A stretch of 64,000 nucleotides of DNA. Origin: Polynucleobacter sp. GTDB lineage: Bacteria > Pseudomonadota > Gammaproteobacteria > Burkholderiales > Burkholderiaceae. The notes under the pieces were generated by a model. It ran no database searches, had not been told where the DNA came from, and saw nothing but the letters and a program-made list of their open reading frames with translations. The stretch is from the NCBI RefSeq assembly GCF_030693775.1, contig NZ_JAUXZY010000005.1, positions 186,001 through 250,000 of the forward strand, in the 5' to 3' direction. The position numbers and the translations under genes are program-made. Position 1 is the first letter of the stretch; every line of letters starts with the position of its first letter. Shown here one piece after another: positions 1 through 6,781 of this stretch.

Positions 1-1
1 T

Positions 2-115
2 GTAAATATCAGCGCCCATACCCTCCTTCAAACCTGCACTTCCCTCGGGAAGTGCTTGCGCATTGACGATGTGCGCCTAGATTACGACCGGCTAAGAGAG
101 GCCCTCGATGAAGTC
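2..115 (+). CDS. Possible 3' end of an unidentified gene running in from the left edge
   Basis: A reading frame open from the window edge to a TGA encodes about 37 residues ending in YDRLREALDEV, which looks like a charged C-terminal helix. No family is recognised. It overlaps the opposite-strand AlpA-like remnant by a few bases. It could be the tail of a real gene lying outside the window or a chance open frame; only the upstream sequence can decide. Confidence 0.22.
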
Positions 116-292
116 TGATCGCGTAAAGCGCCTTCACATCAGTACCCCGGTCCGTTGAGAGCGCCAGCGTTCTAGGGTTGACTCGCTGACCTGCCAGCGC
201 TAGGCCAGCTCGTTTTGGGAGATGCATCTTCCGTCCATGTGGGTGTCCTTCCTCAGGTGTTGCCAAGCCTCTACGAACGCGCTGTTTGCCAT
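92..292 (-). pseudogene. AlpA/excisionase-like helix-turn-helix regulator, broken by stop codons
   Basis: The frame starts MANSAFVEAWQHLRKDTH and continues ISQNELA, an amber stop (complement of 200-202), then RWQVSESTLERWRSQRTGV, which is the typical HTH_17 (AlpA/MerR-like) helix-turn-helix core. A second stop (complement of 134-136) is followed by RRFTRSDFIEGLS, matching the usual wing/helix end of the domain, before a final stop. AlpA-family proteins regulate or excise integrated prophages and islands, so a dead copy at the edge of an accessory region fits an old mobile element. The family call rests on motif recognition, not on a search. Confidence 0.5.
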
Positions 293-370
293 AGAAGCCA
301 AGCGGTTCGGCGAAATTTGCCCTCATGTTGCGCGAGCAAGTGATTCACTTGCTGCATTTGTTGCACTTGG

Positions 371-381
371 TGTGCTATCCT
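371..381 (+). promoter_or_regulatory. Possible extended -10 promoter element of the Xis/PIN module
   Basis: TGTGCTATCCT contains an extended -10 (TGN followed by TATCCT) about 50 bases before the antitoxin start. No convincing -35 hexamer lies at normal spacing. Weak evidence. Confidence 0.3.
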
Positions 382-430
382 GTACGAGATAACCACGGCT
401 GTGACGTGGCAGACAAGACAGGAGAAAGAC

Positions 431-901
431 ATGCGAACGATTGATCGTGTTCGGGAGGTTGCCCCCCTACCGCTGAATGCCAAAGATAAGGAAATGGTCA
501 GGGTGGCTCAGCGCTGCATCATGGCGTCGCTCGACCATTCGCGCGCCGCAGCCATCACGCTGACCACAGACACAGGGGAGCAGCCAACGGTCGAGGTGCC
601 GCCTGCAGCCCTAAAGCTGATTGGGCAATTGCTGGGAGCCATGAGCGAAGGTCGTCCCATCGTGCTGATGCCGACTGAGCAAGAATTCACGACGGTCGAA
701 GCCGCCAATTTCCTGAACGTCTCTCGGCCGTTTGTGATCAAGGAAATGGAGGCCGGGCGCCTTCCGCATCGAAAAGTGGGCTCGCACCGTCGTATTGCCT
801 TGGAAGACCTGTTGGCATATGCGCAAAAGATGCGCGCGCAGCAGGCCAATGCACTGGAGCGAATGGCTGAGAACGCCAAAGAGTTGGGATTGGATTACTG
901 A
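431..901 (+). CDS. Excisionase-fold DNA-binding antitoxin, partner of a PIN-domain toxin
   Basis: A protein of 156 residues. The C-terminal half (about 82-132) is an excisionase/MerR-like helix-turn-helix: FTTVEAANFLNVSRPFVIKE followed by LPHRKVGSHRRI and LEDLLAYAQ. The N-terminal half is unassigned and may contact the toxin. The start was set at the ATG preceded by the Shine-Dalgarno GGAGAAAGAC rather than an in-frame ATG ten codons upstream. Its TGA overlaps the ATG of the PIN gene by one base, the coupling usual for type II antitoxin-toxin pairs. It probably neutralises the toxin and represses its own promoter. Confidence 0.75.
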   Translation: MRTIDRVREVAPLPLNAKDKEMVRVAQRCIMASLDHSRAAAITLTTDTGEQPTVEVPPAALKLIGQLLGAMSEGRPIVLMPTEQEFTTVEAANFLNVSRPFVIKEMEAGRLPHRKVGSHRRIALEDLLAYAQKMRAQQANALERMAENAKELGLDY

Positions 902-1482
902 TGGCTGGGCATGCCCGCTATACGGCGCTGCTGGACGCATGCGTCTTGTATCCGCTGGCGATGACGGATGCTTTGATGAGTCTGGCTACGGCAGGTTTCT
1001 TCGCCGCCAAGTGGACAACCCGCATTGAAGATGAGTGGATCCGTTCCTTAGAAAAGCAGCGTCCTGAGCTGGTCGGCAAGCTTGGGATTCGACGAGACAG
1101 CATGCGCGATGCCATCCCTGACTGGGAAGTGCCTGAAACTGCATGGTCAGCGATCACTGGTGGAATTGAATTGCCCGATCCCAATGATGTTCATGTTTTG
1201 GCAGCTGCGATTGCGGGCCATGCTGACTGCATCGTGACATCGAATTTGAAGGATTTTCCGACATCGATCTTGATGGAATTCGGCATCGAAGCTGCTGATC
1301 CAGATACGTTCGTCATCAACCAATGGGATCTGGATCCTGTCAACGCGATTGCAGCATTCAAGCGAATGAGAGCGCGTCGCCAGAAGCCGCAGTCAAGCCC
1401 AGAAGATTTCGCATTCGGTTTGGAGCAGGGTGGTCTGCCAACGACGGCAGAGCGGCTGAGGCTCGCGGCGGAATTGATCTGA
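901..1482 (+). CDS. PIN-domain ribonuclease toxin
   Basis: A protein of 193 residues with a PIN fold at about 8-125. The metal-binding acidic positions expected of the fold are visible: D12 in LLDACVLYP, E45 in IEDEWI, D96 in LPDPNDVHVLAAA, and N115/D118 in VTSNLKDFP. PIN toxins of the VapC type cleave tRNA or other structured RNA. The roughly 65-residue C-terminal extension is longer than in classic VapC. The paired upstream excisionase-type antitoxin, rather than VapB, marks this as the Xis/PIN variety of module. The RNA target cannot be inferred from sequence. Confidence 0.75.
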   Translation: MAGHARYTALLDACVLYPLAMTDALMSLATAGFFAAKWTTRIEDEWIRSLEKQRPELVGKLGIRRDSMRDAIPDWEVPETAWSAITGGIELPDPNDVHVLAAAIAGHADCIVTSNLKDFPTSILMEFGIEAADPDTFVINQWDLDPVNAIAAFKRMRARRQKPQSSPEDFAFGLEQGGLPTTAERLRLAAELI

Positions 1483-1636
1483 TCACACCTGCTAATTTCC
1501 TCAACAGTACGCAAGTGCATTCAACTGCCCCTAACTCTCTATGAGCGGTAATTCGAATTGAGTCGCCTGCCCACCTTTGCCATTCAATTAAAAACCCATC
1601 CAGCGTATTTGATGAGACTGAACACTAACATAAAAC

Positions 1637-1673
1637 TATAATTTGCACGATAACATAAATCATGTTATCGTGC
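1637..1673 (+). promoter_or_regulatory. Promoter -10 and perfect 12-bp inverted-repeat operator of the winged-helix regulator
   Basis: A consensus TATAAT (1637-1642) is followed by GCACGATAACAT (1645-1656), a 5-base loop AAATC and ATGTTATCGTGC (1662-1673), a perfect inverted repeat lying over the expected transcription start and ending 7 bases before the ATG. Position and symmetry indicate an operator bound by a dimeric regulator, most simply the product of the next gene acting on itself. Confidence 0.7.
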
Positions 1674-1680
1674 TTTAATT

Positions 1681-2682
1681 ATGTTAATATCAAAACAATC
1701 CATTGCTCAGTACTTAGGGAGCACCCTCGGGCTGACTAATCTGACATTGGTGGATTACCCCAAGACTCAGCAATTACCTTACCTGCTTCAAGACGAGTTT
1801 GCATTTTTACAAATGGAACTGGGGCGGTACTTAGTCACTCTAGCCATGCCCAAAAAAGACACTCCTTTACGGCAAATCCGCACTGCTTTAACGCACATGC
1901 CCAAGGATGAACTCTTGGTGCTTTGTTTTGAATCCTTGGCATCCTATGAAAGACGCTACTTAATTGAGCAAAAGATTTCTTTTTTGGTGCCAGGTAATCA
2001 GCTTTATCTGATGGAGCTAGGAATTGATTTGCGCGAGTACTTTCATCGCCAGAGAAAAGCGCCTGTCCGCGCACTCAATCCGGCAACCCAGGCGATGCTA
2101 TTGTGGTTTTTACAAAACCAGCCACTCGCATCCGAGTGGTCACCTAGCGAAATTGCAGCAACGTTGCAGTATTCCAACATGACTGCCTCTCGGGCTGTTG
2201 CTGAATTAGTTGAACTTGGATTATTTGAGGAGTTCAGTTTGGGTCGTCGCAAATACCTGCGCAGCAACGATGGGCATGAAGTCATTTGGCAAAAAGCGAA
2301 GGCTTACTTAAGAACGCCTGTGAAATTTGAAATATGGACTCACAGCCCGGTTTTCTTACGCGCTTCGGAGATTTGTCTGGCGGGTATTTCAGCTCTATCC
2401 AAACTCACCATGGTGAATGCAGATCAAGAAACTTGCTATGCTCTGTCTCCTGCTCAATGGCGAGAAAATCAAACGAACATTACTGTCTTGCCTGAAAAAG
2501 AACCTGGGGCTACGTGTTACCAAATTTGGGCATATGAGCCACGAATGCAGCGCAGTAAAGATGCAAACTCATCTCGTACACCGTGTGTAGATGCCCTCTC
2601 TTTATGGCTCAGCTTTAGGGATAACGGTGATTCCAGAATTGAACTCGCACTTAGCGACTTAGAAAAGAAATTTAGATGGTAA
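1681..2682 (+). CDS. Winged-helix (MarR-like) regulator, possibly an AbiEi-type antitoxin without its toxin
   Basis: A protein of 333 residues. A winged helix sits near 135-200 (EWSPSEIAATLQYSNMTASR, then AVAELVELGLFEE and a basic GRRKYLR wing). The C-terminal region contains a segment on VYALSP-like lines (CYALSPAQW) and is otherwise unassigned. It starts at the ATG directly behind a perfect palindromic operator, so autoregulation is likely. Large winged-helix proteins of this layout often partner nucleotidyltransferase (AbiEii) or HipA-like toxins, but none follows here. The family assignment is from memory of similar proteins, not a search. Confidence 0.6.
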   Translation: MLISKQSIAQYLGSTLGLTNLTLVDYPKTQQLPYLLQDEFAFLQMELGRYLVTLAMPKKDTPLRQIRTALTHMPKDELLVLCFESLASYERRYLIEQKISFLVPGNQLYLMELGIDLREYFHRQRKAPVRALNPATQAMLLWFLQNQPLASEWSPSEIAATLQYSNMTASRAVAELVELGLFEEFSLGRRKYLRSNDGHEVIWQKAKAYLRTPVKFEIWTHSPVFLRASEICLAGISALSKLTMVNADQETCYALSPAQWRENQTNITVLPEKEPGATCYQIWAYEPRMQRSKDANSSRTPCVDALSLWLSFRDNGDSRIELALSDLEKKFRW

Positions 2683-2841
2683 GGGGGTTAAATATTTTTT
2701 TGTAATAACTTAAAACTGATTAGGCTCAACTTCATAAATATTACTTTTGTTACTTATTACATTCTCGTTCCTATGATGAAGTGCGCATAGTAGTTATCTA
2801 TAATTACGACTGTTGTATCTACTCCATTGATAAGGAATCCA

Positions 2842-3171
2842 ATGAGTACCAAACAGTGTGTAACAGACATTGCGAACACTCCCACACCTTGGGAAAGCGG
2901 CAAATTAGGCAGGGATAAGCAATATGCCGTAGCAGCCAGCAAAGAGCTCGGCGATCAAATCGATGATGCGCTGGGTTTGCAAATGATCTCTATTCGATTG
3001 GATAAAGAGGTGATAGATACATTCAAACTGTTAGGCGAAAAATACCAAATTGGTTATCAGTCTTTAATGCGAGAAGCATTGAGACGATTTGTCGACGATG
3101 AACTCAAGACGTTGGCGCTTGAGGTCTTCGAAAAACAAAGCCTTACAAAGTCCTTAACAAAGACTGGGTAA
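2842..3171 (+). CDS. BrnA/CopG-like ribbon-helix-helix antitoxin, orphan
   Basis: A protein of 109 residues. A disordered N-terminus (WESGKLGRDKQYAVAAS) precedes a ribbon-helix-helix: LGLQMISIRLDKEVIDTFK (strand plus helix 1), then GYQSLMREALRRFVDDEL (helix 2). The LQMISIRL...GYQ.LMR pattern is typical of BrnA-type antitoxins. The start is the ATG behind AAGGAATCC; an earlier in-frame ATG lacks a ribosome binding site. A TATAAT lies at 2799-2804. No BrnT toxin flanks it; a VapB-type gene begins two bases after its stop, so the two are probably co-transcribed. Confidence 0.65.
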   Translation: MSTKQCVTDIANTPTPWESGKLGRDKQYAVAASKELGDQIDDALGLQMISIRLDKEVIDTFKLLGEKYQIGYQSLMREALRRFVDDELKTLALEVFEKQSLTKSLTKTG

Positions 3172-3173
3172 GA

Positions 3174-3401
3174 GTGATTGCTAAGGTGTTTACACATAAT
3201 CGCATTCAAGCGGTTTACCTACCTGCAGATGCGGTCTTACCCGTTGGGGTAAAGCAGGTCATGGTGCGAATTCGGGGCAAGGAAAGATTAATTACTCCAA
3301 TTGAAAATACGTGGGATCACTTTTTCTTTAATGGGCCGGAAGTGACGGCTGACTTTTTTAAAGAAGCTGAAGATGTTTTGCATACAGCACGGAAAGAATG
3401 A
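3174..3401 (+). CDS. VapB/VagC-type AbrB-fold antitoxin, orphan
   Basis: A protein of 75 residues beginning at GTG two bases after the preceding stop. The N-terminal swapped-hairpin pattern is VFTHNRIQAVYLPADAV (compare SK.GRSQAVRLP in VapB), and the toxin-wrapping tail ENTWDHFFFN...ADFFKEAEDV is also typical. A VapC PIN toxin would normally overlap the stop; instead a truncated winged-helix frame starts at the ATGA overlap. It may persist as an anti-addiction antitoxin or be decaying. Confidence 0.65.
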   Translation: MIAKVFTHNRIQAVYLPADAVLPVGVKQVMVRIRGKERLITPIENTWDHFFFNGPEVTADFFKEAEDVLHTARKE

Positions 3402-3562
3402 ACATAATCAAAATCCGTACTGCTCCGCAGGCCAAGATCCGTGAACTTATCTTGGCTATCACCAGTGGAAAATTTAGGTCAAACCTAATCAATCCTACGA
3501 TATGGTTTACGTCCATGCATTCGTTATTTCAAGTGCTAAGCAAAAATAATAGGTTTTTGTAA
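3398..3562 (+). pseudogene. N-terminal stub of an HVO_A0114/TumA-like winged-helix antitoxin
   Basis: The 54-codon frame MNIIKIRTAPQAKIRELILA, then ITSGKFRSNLINPTIWFTSM and HSLFQVLSKNNRFL, matches the conserved N-terminus of HVO_A0114-family DNA-binding proteins (P-K-IWFTSM-SL-QVLS-EN). It stops exactly where the winged helix should begin, and no winged helix follows in any frame. The ATG overlaps the vapB stop (ATGA). The complete relative on the opposite strand just downstream shows what the whole protein looks like. A deletion to the next gene is the simplest explanation. Confidence 0.55.
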
Positions 3563-3575
3563 GAGGAAATTAGTA

Positions 3576-3905
3576 ATGTCATCAACTAGGTTCTTTAAAG
3601 ATACCGTCAAGGCACGCATAAAGCGTGATCCTGCTTTTGCTGCAGCTCTCTTTGAGGAGGCGCTCTCCGCTTTTTTTGAGGGTGATAGTGCGCTTGGGAA
3701 GGCCTTACTCAGAGACATCGTGAATTAAACAATTGGGTTTGAGGGCCTAGCTCAGGAACTCAGTAGGCCGAGTAAAAGCCCGCACCGTATGCTTACCCCT
3801 CCGATAATCCCTAGACAGAGATTTATTCAAGCGATGCATGTGGTCCGCAAGAATGAAAGAACTGATCGTTATTTGCCTGCCTTAATAGTACTATCGAGCA
3901 GCTAA
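3576..3905 (+). pseudogene. HigA-like antitoxin, interrupted after 50 codons
   Basis: The frame begins behind AGAGGAAAT with MSSTRFFKDTVKARIKRDPA, then FAAALFEEALSAFFEGD and GKALLRDIVN, the standard start of HigA-type regulators. A TAA (3726-3728) replaces the residue before TIGFEGLAQELSRPSKSPHR and ML, which is the HTH segment of the same family (TIGFE.LA...PSKSLHRML). The frame then stays open but diverges (TPPIIPRQRF...) to a TAA at 3905. The nonsense codon leaves only the dimerisation half. No HigB toxin lies upstream. Confidence 0.6.
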
Positions 3906-3912
3906 TATAAAG

Positions 3913-4287
3913 TTAACCCAATGTTGCAATCATTTCTATTTTTGGTGCAACTGTTCTAACCAACTTCTCAACGCCATGACCCGGATTTGATCGCTTTTGC
4001 GAGACAAGTAATCCCAGCTTCTCCAAGAGTCCAATATCTTTAGTAATAGCAGAACGTTCGCGGTGTAAGGCAACGGTTAACTGAGTAATCGTCTTAGGCC
4101 CATCCATTACCTCTAACATCAAACGCCGGCGGGCCTCCGAGAGCACCATGAACATCTCTTGGGGATCTTCAAATGAGAAGGTGACTGACTTTTTAAACGA
4201 CTCACCGCGATCTGCTTTTTGTGCAGCTTTTCGCGCACGCTCAAAGAAGCCTTCAACCTTATCTGTACGAATAATTACTTTTGTCAT
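3913..4287 (-). CDS. Winged-helix antitoxin, TumA-type partner of TumE
   Basis: A protein of 124 residues. The N-terminal half ends at [20 protein letters not shown]; the C-terminal winged helix runs [20 protein letters not shown], then [17 protein letters not shown]. This is the HVO_A0114-like layout found next to DUF6516/TumE toxins. Its ATG overlaps the end of the toxin gene by four bases (ATGA), so the toxin is translated first. It probably binds and neutralises TumE and represses the operon. Confidence 0.68.
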   Translation of the reverse strand: MTKVIIRTDKVEGFFERARKAAQKADRGESFKKSVTFSFEDPQEMFMVLSEARRRLMLEVMDGPKTITQLTVALHRERSAITKDIGLLEKLGLLVSQKRSNPGHGVEKLVRTVAPKIEMIATLG

Positions 4288-4658
4288 TTCTTACCCTTCC
4301 GTAAATCCTTAATTATTTCTTGCCATTCTTTTTGAAATCGCTCTTGCGTTTGTTCATAACTCACGTACTCAACTGGGGCTACTTTACCCATGTAGTGCCG
4401 GTGGTGGTAGTTATGCGCATTATCAAATCCTACCACCCGGCCATTGTCCTTTTGGAAAATCAGTGGGTTGATGTACGCCAAGTTGTACCGCGTTACCACC
4501 GTCTTACCATCTTGCACATAGCCCCAAACCTCAAAACTTAAAATTCCTCCACCATTATTTTTCTTGATTTTAAAAGTTTCTTTCTCAAGCAAAGATTCAA
4601 TTTTTTTTGATTTCTTAATCATCTGTGTGATTTTAACAGATATGCATTTAAATTGCAT
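4284..4658 (-). CDS. TumE-family toxin (DUF6516)
   Basis: A protein of 124 residues. The core reads TRYNLAYI, then [20 protein letters not shown], matching the G-x-DNA-x...HHRH signature of TumE toxins, followed by the tail [15 protein letters not shown]. The activity of the family is not settled; growth inhibition is countered by a winged-helix partner, which is present downstream. An in-frame ATG at codon 13 is an alternative start. A near-palindrome ATGCA...TGCAT overlaps the start and may be the operator. Confidence 0.66.
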   Translation of the reverse strand: MQFKCISVKITQMIKKSKKIESLLEKETFKIKKNNGGGILSFEVWGYVQDGKTVVTRYNLAYINPLIFQKDNGRVVGFDNAHNYHHRHYMGKVAPVEYVSYEQTQERFQKEWQEIIKDLRKGKK

Positions 4659-4767
4659 ACCTGATTTTATACGGGGTTTTTTAGTAGCACCGATGATGAT
4701 TTAATACCCACTATGGTGCGCCTCGAAAAAACCATGCCGTAAGATATGGTGAAATTAGTCATACAGC

Positions 4768-4977
4768 ACCACCGAGAACTCAAGTCGTTTTGATACTGCC
4801 GGGCTACAGTTTGCGGATTGGATTGCTCGGCCTGTGAGTTTAAATGTTCTTAGGCCGCAATAAAGTGGCAAAGTAACAAAGCAACGAAGTAATAAAGCCT
4901 TTGATGTTTTCGTTCGAAATTTTATTGCGCTGGCGGTCGAAGAGAGGAGGGCAAAAACTTTATTGGTTGGGGATTGA
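4768..4977 (+). pseudogene. C-terminal remnant of a DUF3800 protein
   Basis: The frame encodes SSRFDTAGLQFADWIARPVS then LNVLRPQ, the hallmark C-terminal AGLQ-AD--ARP block of DUF3800 (RNase H-fold) proteins. A TAA follows, then in the same frame NKAFDVFVRNFI, the next conserved block. Upstream codons in another frame (MVKLVIQHHRE) may be the preceding part after a frameshift. No intact copy is present. DUF3800 genes are common in mobile and defence regions. Confidence 0.5.
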
Positions 4978-5216
4978 AGGTATACCCTGAGCGCTAGAAA
5001 GCGAGAAGCCCCGATAAAATTCATCGAGGCTTATGCGCCGACCGGGTTCTCCCAATCCACTCAGCCTAATTATAAATTTATTGTCGTTGCCGTCACTAAA
5101 AAATCAAACTAATTACTGTGTTTTCTATGCTGATACATTTTTAGTTCTCAGCACCACCTATTTCAGGCGTTCAGCAACATAGTCTTTGCTTTTATAACAA
5201 CCGTTTTTCCATATTT

Positions 5217-5264
5217 GTATTACATTATAGACAAAGTAAGTGTTATTTACATATAATGTAATAC
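5217..5264 (+). promoter_or_regulatory. Promoter with perfect 13-bp inverted-repeat operator before the HipB-like gene
   Basis: GTATTACATTATA (5217-5229) and TATAATGTAATAC (5252-5264) are exact reverse complements separated by 22 bases. The left arm borders a -35-like TAGACA (5228-5233); the right arm contains TATAAT (5252-5257), 18 bases further on. The ATG follows the -10 after 7 bases with no Shine-Dalgarno sequence, implying a leaderless transcript. A HipB-like dimer bound to both arms would cover the whole promoter. Confidence 0.72.
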
Positions 5265-5573
5265 ATGCCTAGCAAAGCTCAACCTATCTATCCATCTGAA
5301 CAAAAAATTCTCGTCAATTTAGGTGAGCGAATTAAGCTTGCCCGACTGCGCCGCGGCATTTCAGCAGATACCTTAGCTGCACGCTCGTCTATTTCTCGAA
5401 TGACATTGCACCGGGCAGAAAAAGGCTTTCCTGCGGTCACACTCGGAACCTACCTCAGAATCATGGCGGCCCTTCAACTCCAAGACGACTTCAATTTACT
5501 TGCTAAGGATGATGTGCTTGGGCGCCGCCTTCAGGACATAGCATTATCTAAAACAAGGAAATGCAGTACCTGA
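5265..5573 (+). CDS. HipB-like Xre-family antitoxin/regulator
   Basis: A protein of 102 residues. The Xre helix-turn-helix spans about 18-75: LGERIKLARLRRGISADTLA, then ARSSISRMTLHRAEKGFPAV and LGTYLRIMAAL. The tail GRRLQDIALSKTRK is typical of HipB proteins encoded in front of a HipA kinase. Its stop overlaps the frame of a HipA-like stub, so the toxin half of this locus appears lost while the repressor, promoter and operator remain intact. The start is supported by the -10 placed 7 bases upstream. Confidence 0.72.
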   Translation: MPSKAQPIYPSEQKILVNLGERIKLARLRRGISADTLAARSSISRMTLHRAEKGFPAVTLGTYLRIMAALQLQDDFNLLAKDDVLGRRLQDIALSKTRKCST

Positions 5574-5706
5574 TAGTAATTTTAAGGTTTGGGTTGATGA
5601 GGGCTTTATTCAAACCGCACCCATGAAAATTAGTAAATTGCTGCATTGCCTAGGGTGTGTTTGCTCTTATTACCGTGAAGCATGGAACTGCCTCGATACA
5701 CAATAA
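5557..5706 (+). pseudogene. N-terminal stub of a HipA-like kinase
   Basis: Overlapping the end of the HipB-like gene, the frame reads NFKVWVDEGFIQTAPMKISK, LLH and then CSYYREAW before a TAA. This resembles the first strands of HipA N-subdomain 1 (VWVDE-FI-TAPV--G-L, then F-Y---WL). No kinase core follows. Position directly behind a HipB-like gene supports the reading; similarity alone is weak. Confidence 0.38.
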
Positions 5707-5733
5707 ACTGATCTCAGAATAAAGAGAAAAATC

Positions 5734-5961
5734 ATAGCTATTTCTATTCAACTAGATCCTGAGATTGAGCAAAGGCTGGATCATCTTGTCGCTAATACAG
5801 GAAAGGCGAAGTCTGACTTCCTACGCGAATTCATTCAGAATGGGCTTGATGACCTTGAAGACGTTTACCTAGCCAATGCAACCTTGGAGCGCGTGCGCAA
5901 TGGTAGTGAAAAGGTACTGAGCTCTAGCCAAGTAAGGAAAGCGCTAGGTCTAGATCGCTAA
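5734..5961 (+). pseudogene. RelB-type ribbon-helix-helix antitoxin with ATA in place of the start codon
   Basis: Seventy-five sense codons read (I)AISIQLDPEIEQRLDHLVAN, then TGKAKSDFLREFIQNGLDDL, EDVYLANATLERVRNG and SEKVLSSSQVRKALGLDR. This is a full-length RelB/DUF6290-like antitoxin with helix 1, helix 2 and toxin-binding tail. The codon where homologues have ATG is ATA, behind an AAAGAGAAAA that still resembles a ribosome binding site, and no other ATG, GTG or TTG precedes the domain. No RelE-like toxin is adjacent. It is either silenced by start-codon loss or translated poorly from ATA/ATC. Confidence 0.55.
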
Positions 5962-6056
5962 CCCTCATTTCCCAAGCAAACGCCCCAAAAATACTGCTCC
6001 AAAATCAATCTGGCCGATTCGGAATCGAAGCCGCAATCCTTTTTCACGCTTTGGTG
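5958..6056 (-). pseudogene. Diverged duplicate of the ruvX 3' end
   Basis: On the minus strand this encodes VKKDCGFDSESARLILEQYF, closely matching the C-terminus of the intact ruvX about 0.8 kb away (VSKKDGGLDSESARLILEQYF); the 22-base core TGCTCCAAAATCAATCTGGC plus flanks is shared with scattered substitutions. After the match the frame runs WGVCLGNEG to a stop that overlaps the end of the RelB-like frame. Same orientation as the intact gene, with mazEF between. It indicates that a segment was inserted at or exchanged into the ruvX 3' end. Confidence 0.72.
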
Positions 6057-6079
6057 AAATATCCAATTGGTTTGTCTAG

Positions 6080-6138
6080 TTATATATTTATATAATAAAT
6101 TGCAACGGAGTCAAATACATGTTATATTTACATATAAC
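6080..6138 (+). promoter_or_regulatory. AT-rich inverted repeats upstream of mazE
   Basis: Two symmetric sites precede mazE: TTATATA-TT-TATATAA at 6080-6095 and GTTATATTTACATATAAC at 6121-6138 (one mismatch between arms). MazE/MazF complexes repress their own promoters by binding alternating AT-rich palindromes, so these are candidate operators. The mazE ribosome binding site AGGAG lies just after the second repeat. Confidence 0.5.
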
Positions 6139-6153
6139 TAATAGGAGTCAGCA

Positions 6154-6408
6154 ATGCAAACCAATTTAAGAAAAGTAGGTGGATCCGTAATGATTGCCTT
6201 ACCTCCGGTATTTTTAAAGGAGCTAAAGATTGCCTCGGGATCAATGGTTGATGTTGCACTCCTAGAGGGCCAACTGGTGGTAAAGCCCATCACCAAGCCT
6301 AAGTATCAATTGGTCGATTTATTAGCAAAATGCGATGCAAAAGCAAAAATGCCTAAAGAGGATAAGCAGTGGCTAGAACTTACTCCAGTAGGCAATGAGA
6401 TTTTGTAA
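6154..6408 (+). CDS. mazE: MazE/ChpS-type antitoxin
   Basis: A protein of 84 residues. The N-terminal AbrB/MazE swapped-hairpin reads MQTNLRKVGGSVMIALPPVF, then LKELKIASGSMVDVALLEGQ, as in ChpS of Escherichia coli. The acidic C-terminal tail would wrap MazF. AGGAG lies upstream of the ATG, and the stop overlaps the next start (TAATG). It neutralises the downstream ribonuclease and probably autoregulates through the AT-rich repeats upstream. Confidence 0.85.
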   Translation: MQTNLRKVGGSVMIALPPVFLKELKIASGSMVDVALLEGQLVVKPITKPKYQLVDLLAKCDAKAKMPKEDKQWLELTPVGNEIL

Positions 6409-6734
6409 TGAATCGAGGCGATATTTATTTAGTTTCTCTGGATCCCACTTCTGGTCATGAGCAAAAGGGAGTTCGCCCTGTACTGGTGATATCACCAGAA
6501 CCTTTTAATAAACTAACCAAGACACCTCTTGTGGTGCCTATCACTACGGGTTGTAATTTTGCTAGGGTGGCTGGATTTACAGTAGATCTAATCGGAACCA
6601 AAACAGTGGGCGTCGTTCGCTGTGATCAGCCAAGGGTGCTTGACTTAGTGGCGCGAAAAGCAAAAAAACTCGAGCGTGTTTCGACCAATGTGATGGACGA
6701 TGTATTGGCTAAATTAGCTACACTGGTTTTATAG
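6408..6734 (+). CDS. mazF: MazF/ChpB-type endoribonuclease toxin
   Basis: A protein of 108 residues with the complete MazF/PemK fold: MNRGDIYLVSLDPTSGHEQK, then GVRPVLVISPEPFN, TPLVVPITTG and VVRCDQPRVLDL. Family members cleave mRNA at short single-stranded motifs and cause growth arrest. The HEQKG-RP-LV block, with a conserved arginine for catalysis, is intact, so the toxin looks functional. It is translationally coupled to mazE. The pair separates the intact ruvX from a decayed duplicate of its 3' end. Confidence 0.87.
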   Translation: MNRGDIYLVSLDPTSGHEQKGVRPVLVISPEPFNKLTKTPLVVPITTGCNFARVAGFTVDLIGTKTVGVVRCDQPRVLDLVARKAKKLERVSTNVMDDVLAKLATLVL

Positions 6735-6781
6735 CTCATTATTTTGTAAATTCTATTTACTCGGCTATTTTTACAAGGCAA

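Noticed and set aside
9..326. Long minus-strand open frame of 105 codons at the left edge
   Set aside because: It is Arg/Gly-rich without domain features; another frame on the same strand carries a recognisable AlpA-like helix-turn-helix, so this one is a shadow.
3913..4658. Possibility that the two genes are an HTH/kinase pair of the HipBA type
   Set aside because: The larger-fold signatures of HipA are absent, while the toxin carries the TumE G-DNA-HHRH motif.
4755..5024. Minus-strand open frame of 89 codons
   Set aside because: No family features; the opposite strand carries the DUF3800 remnant.
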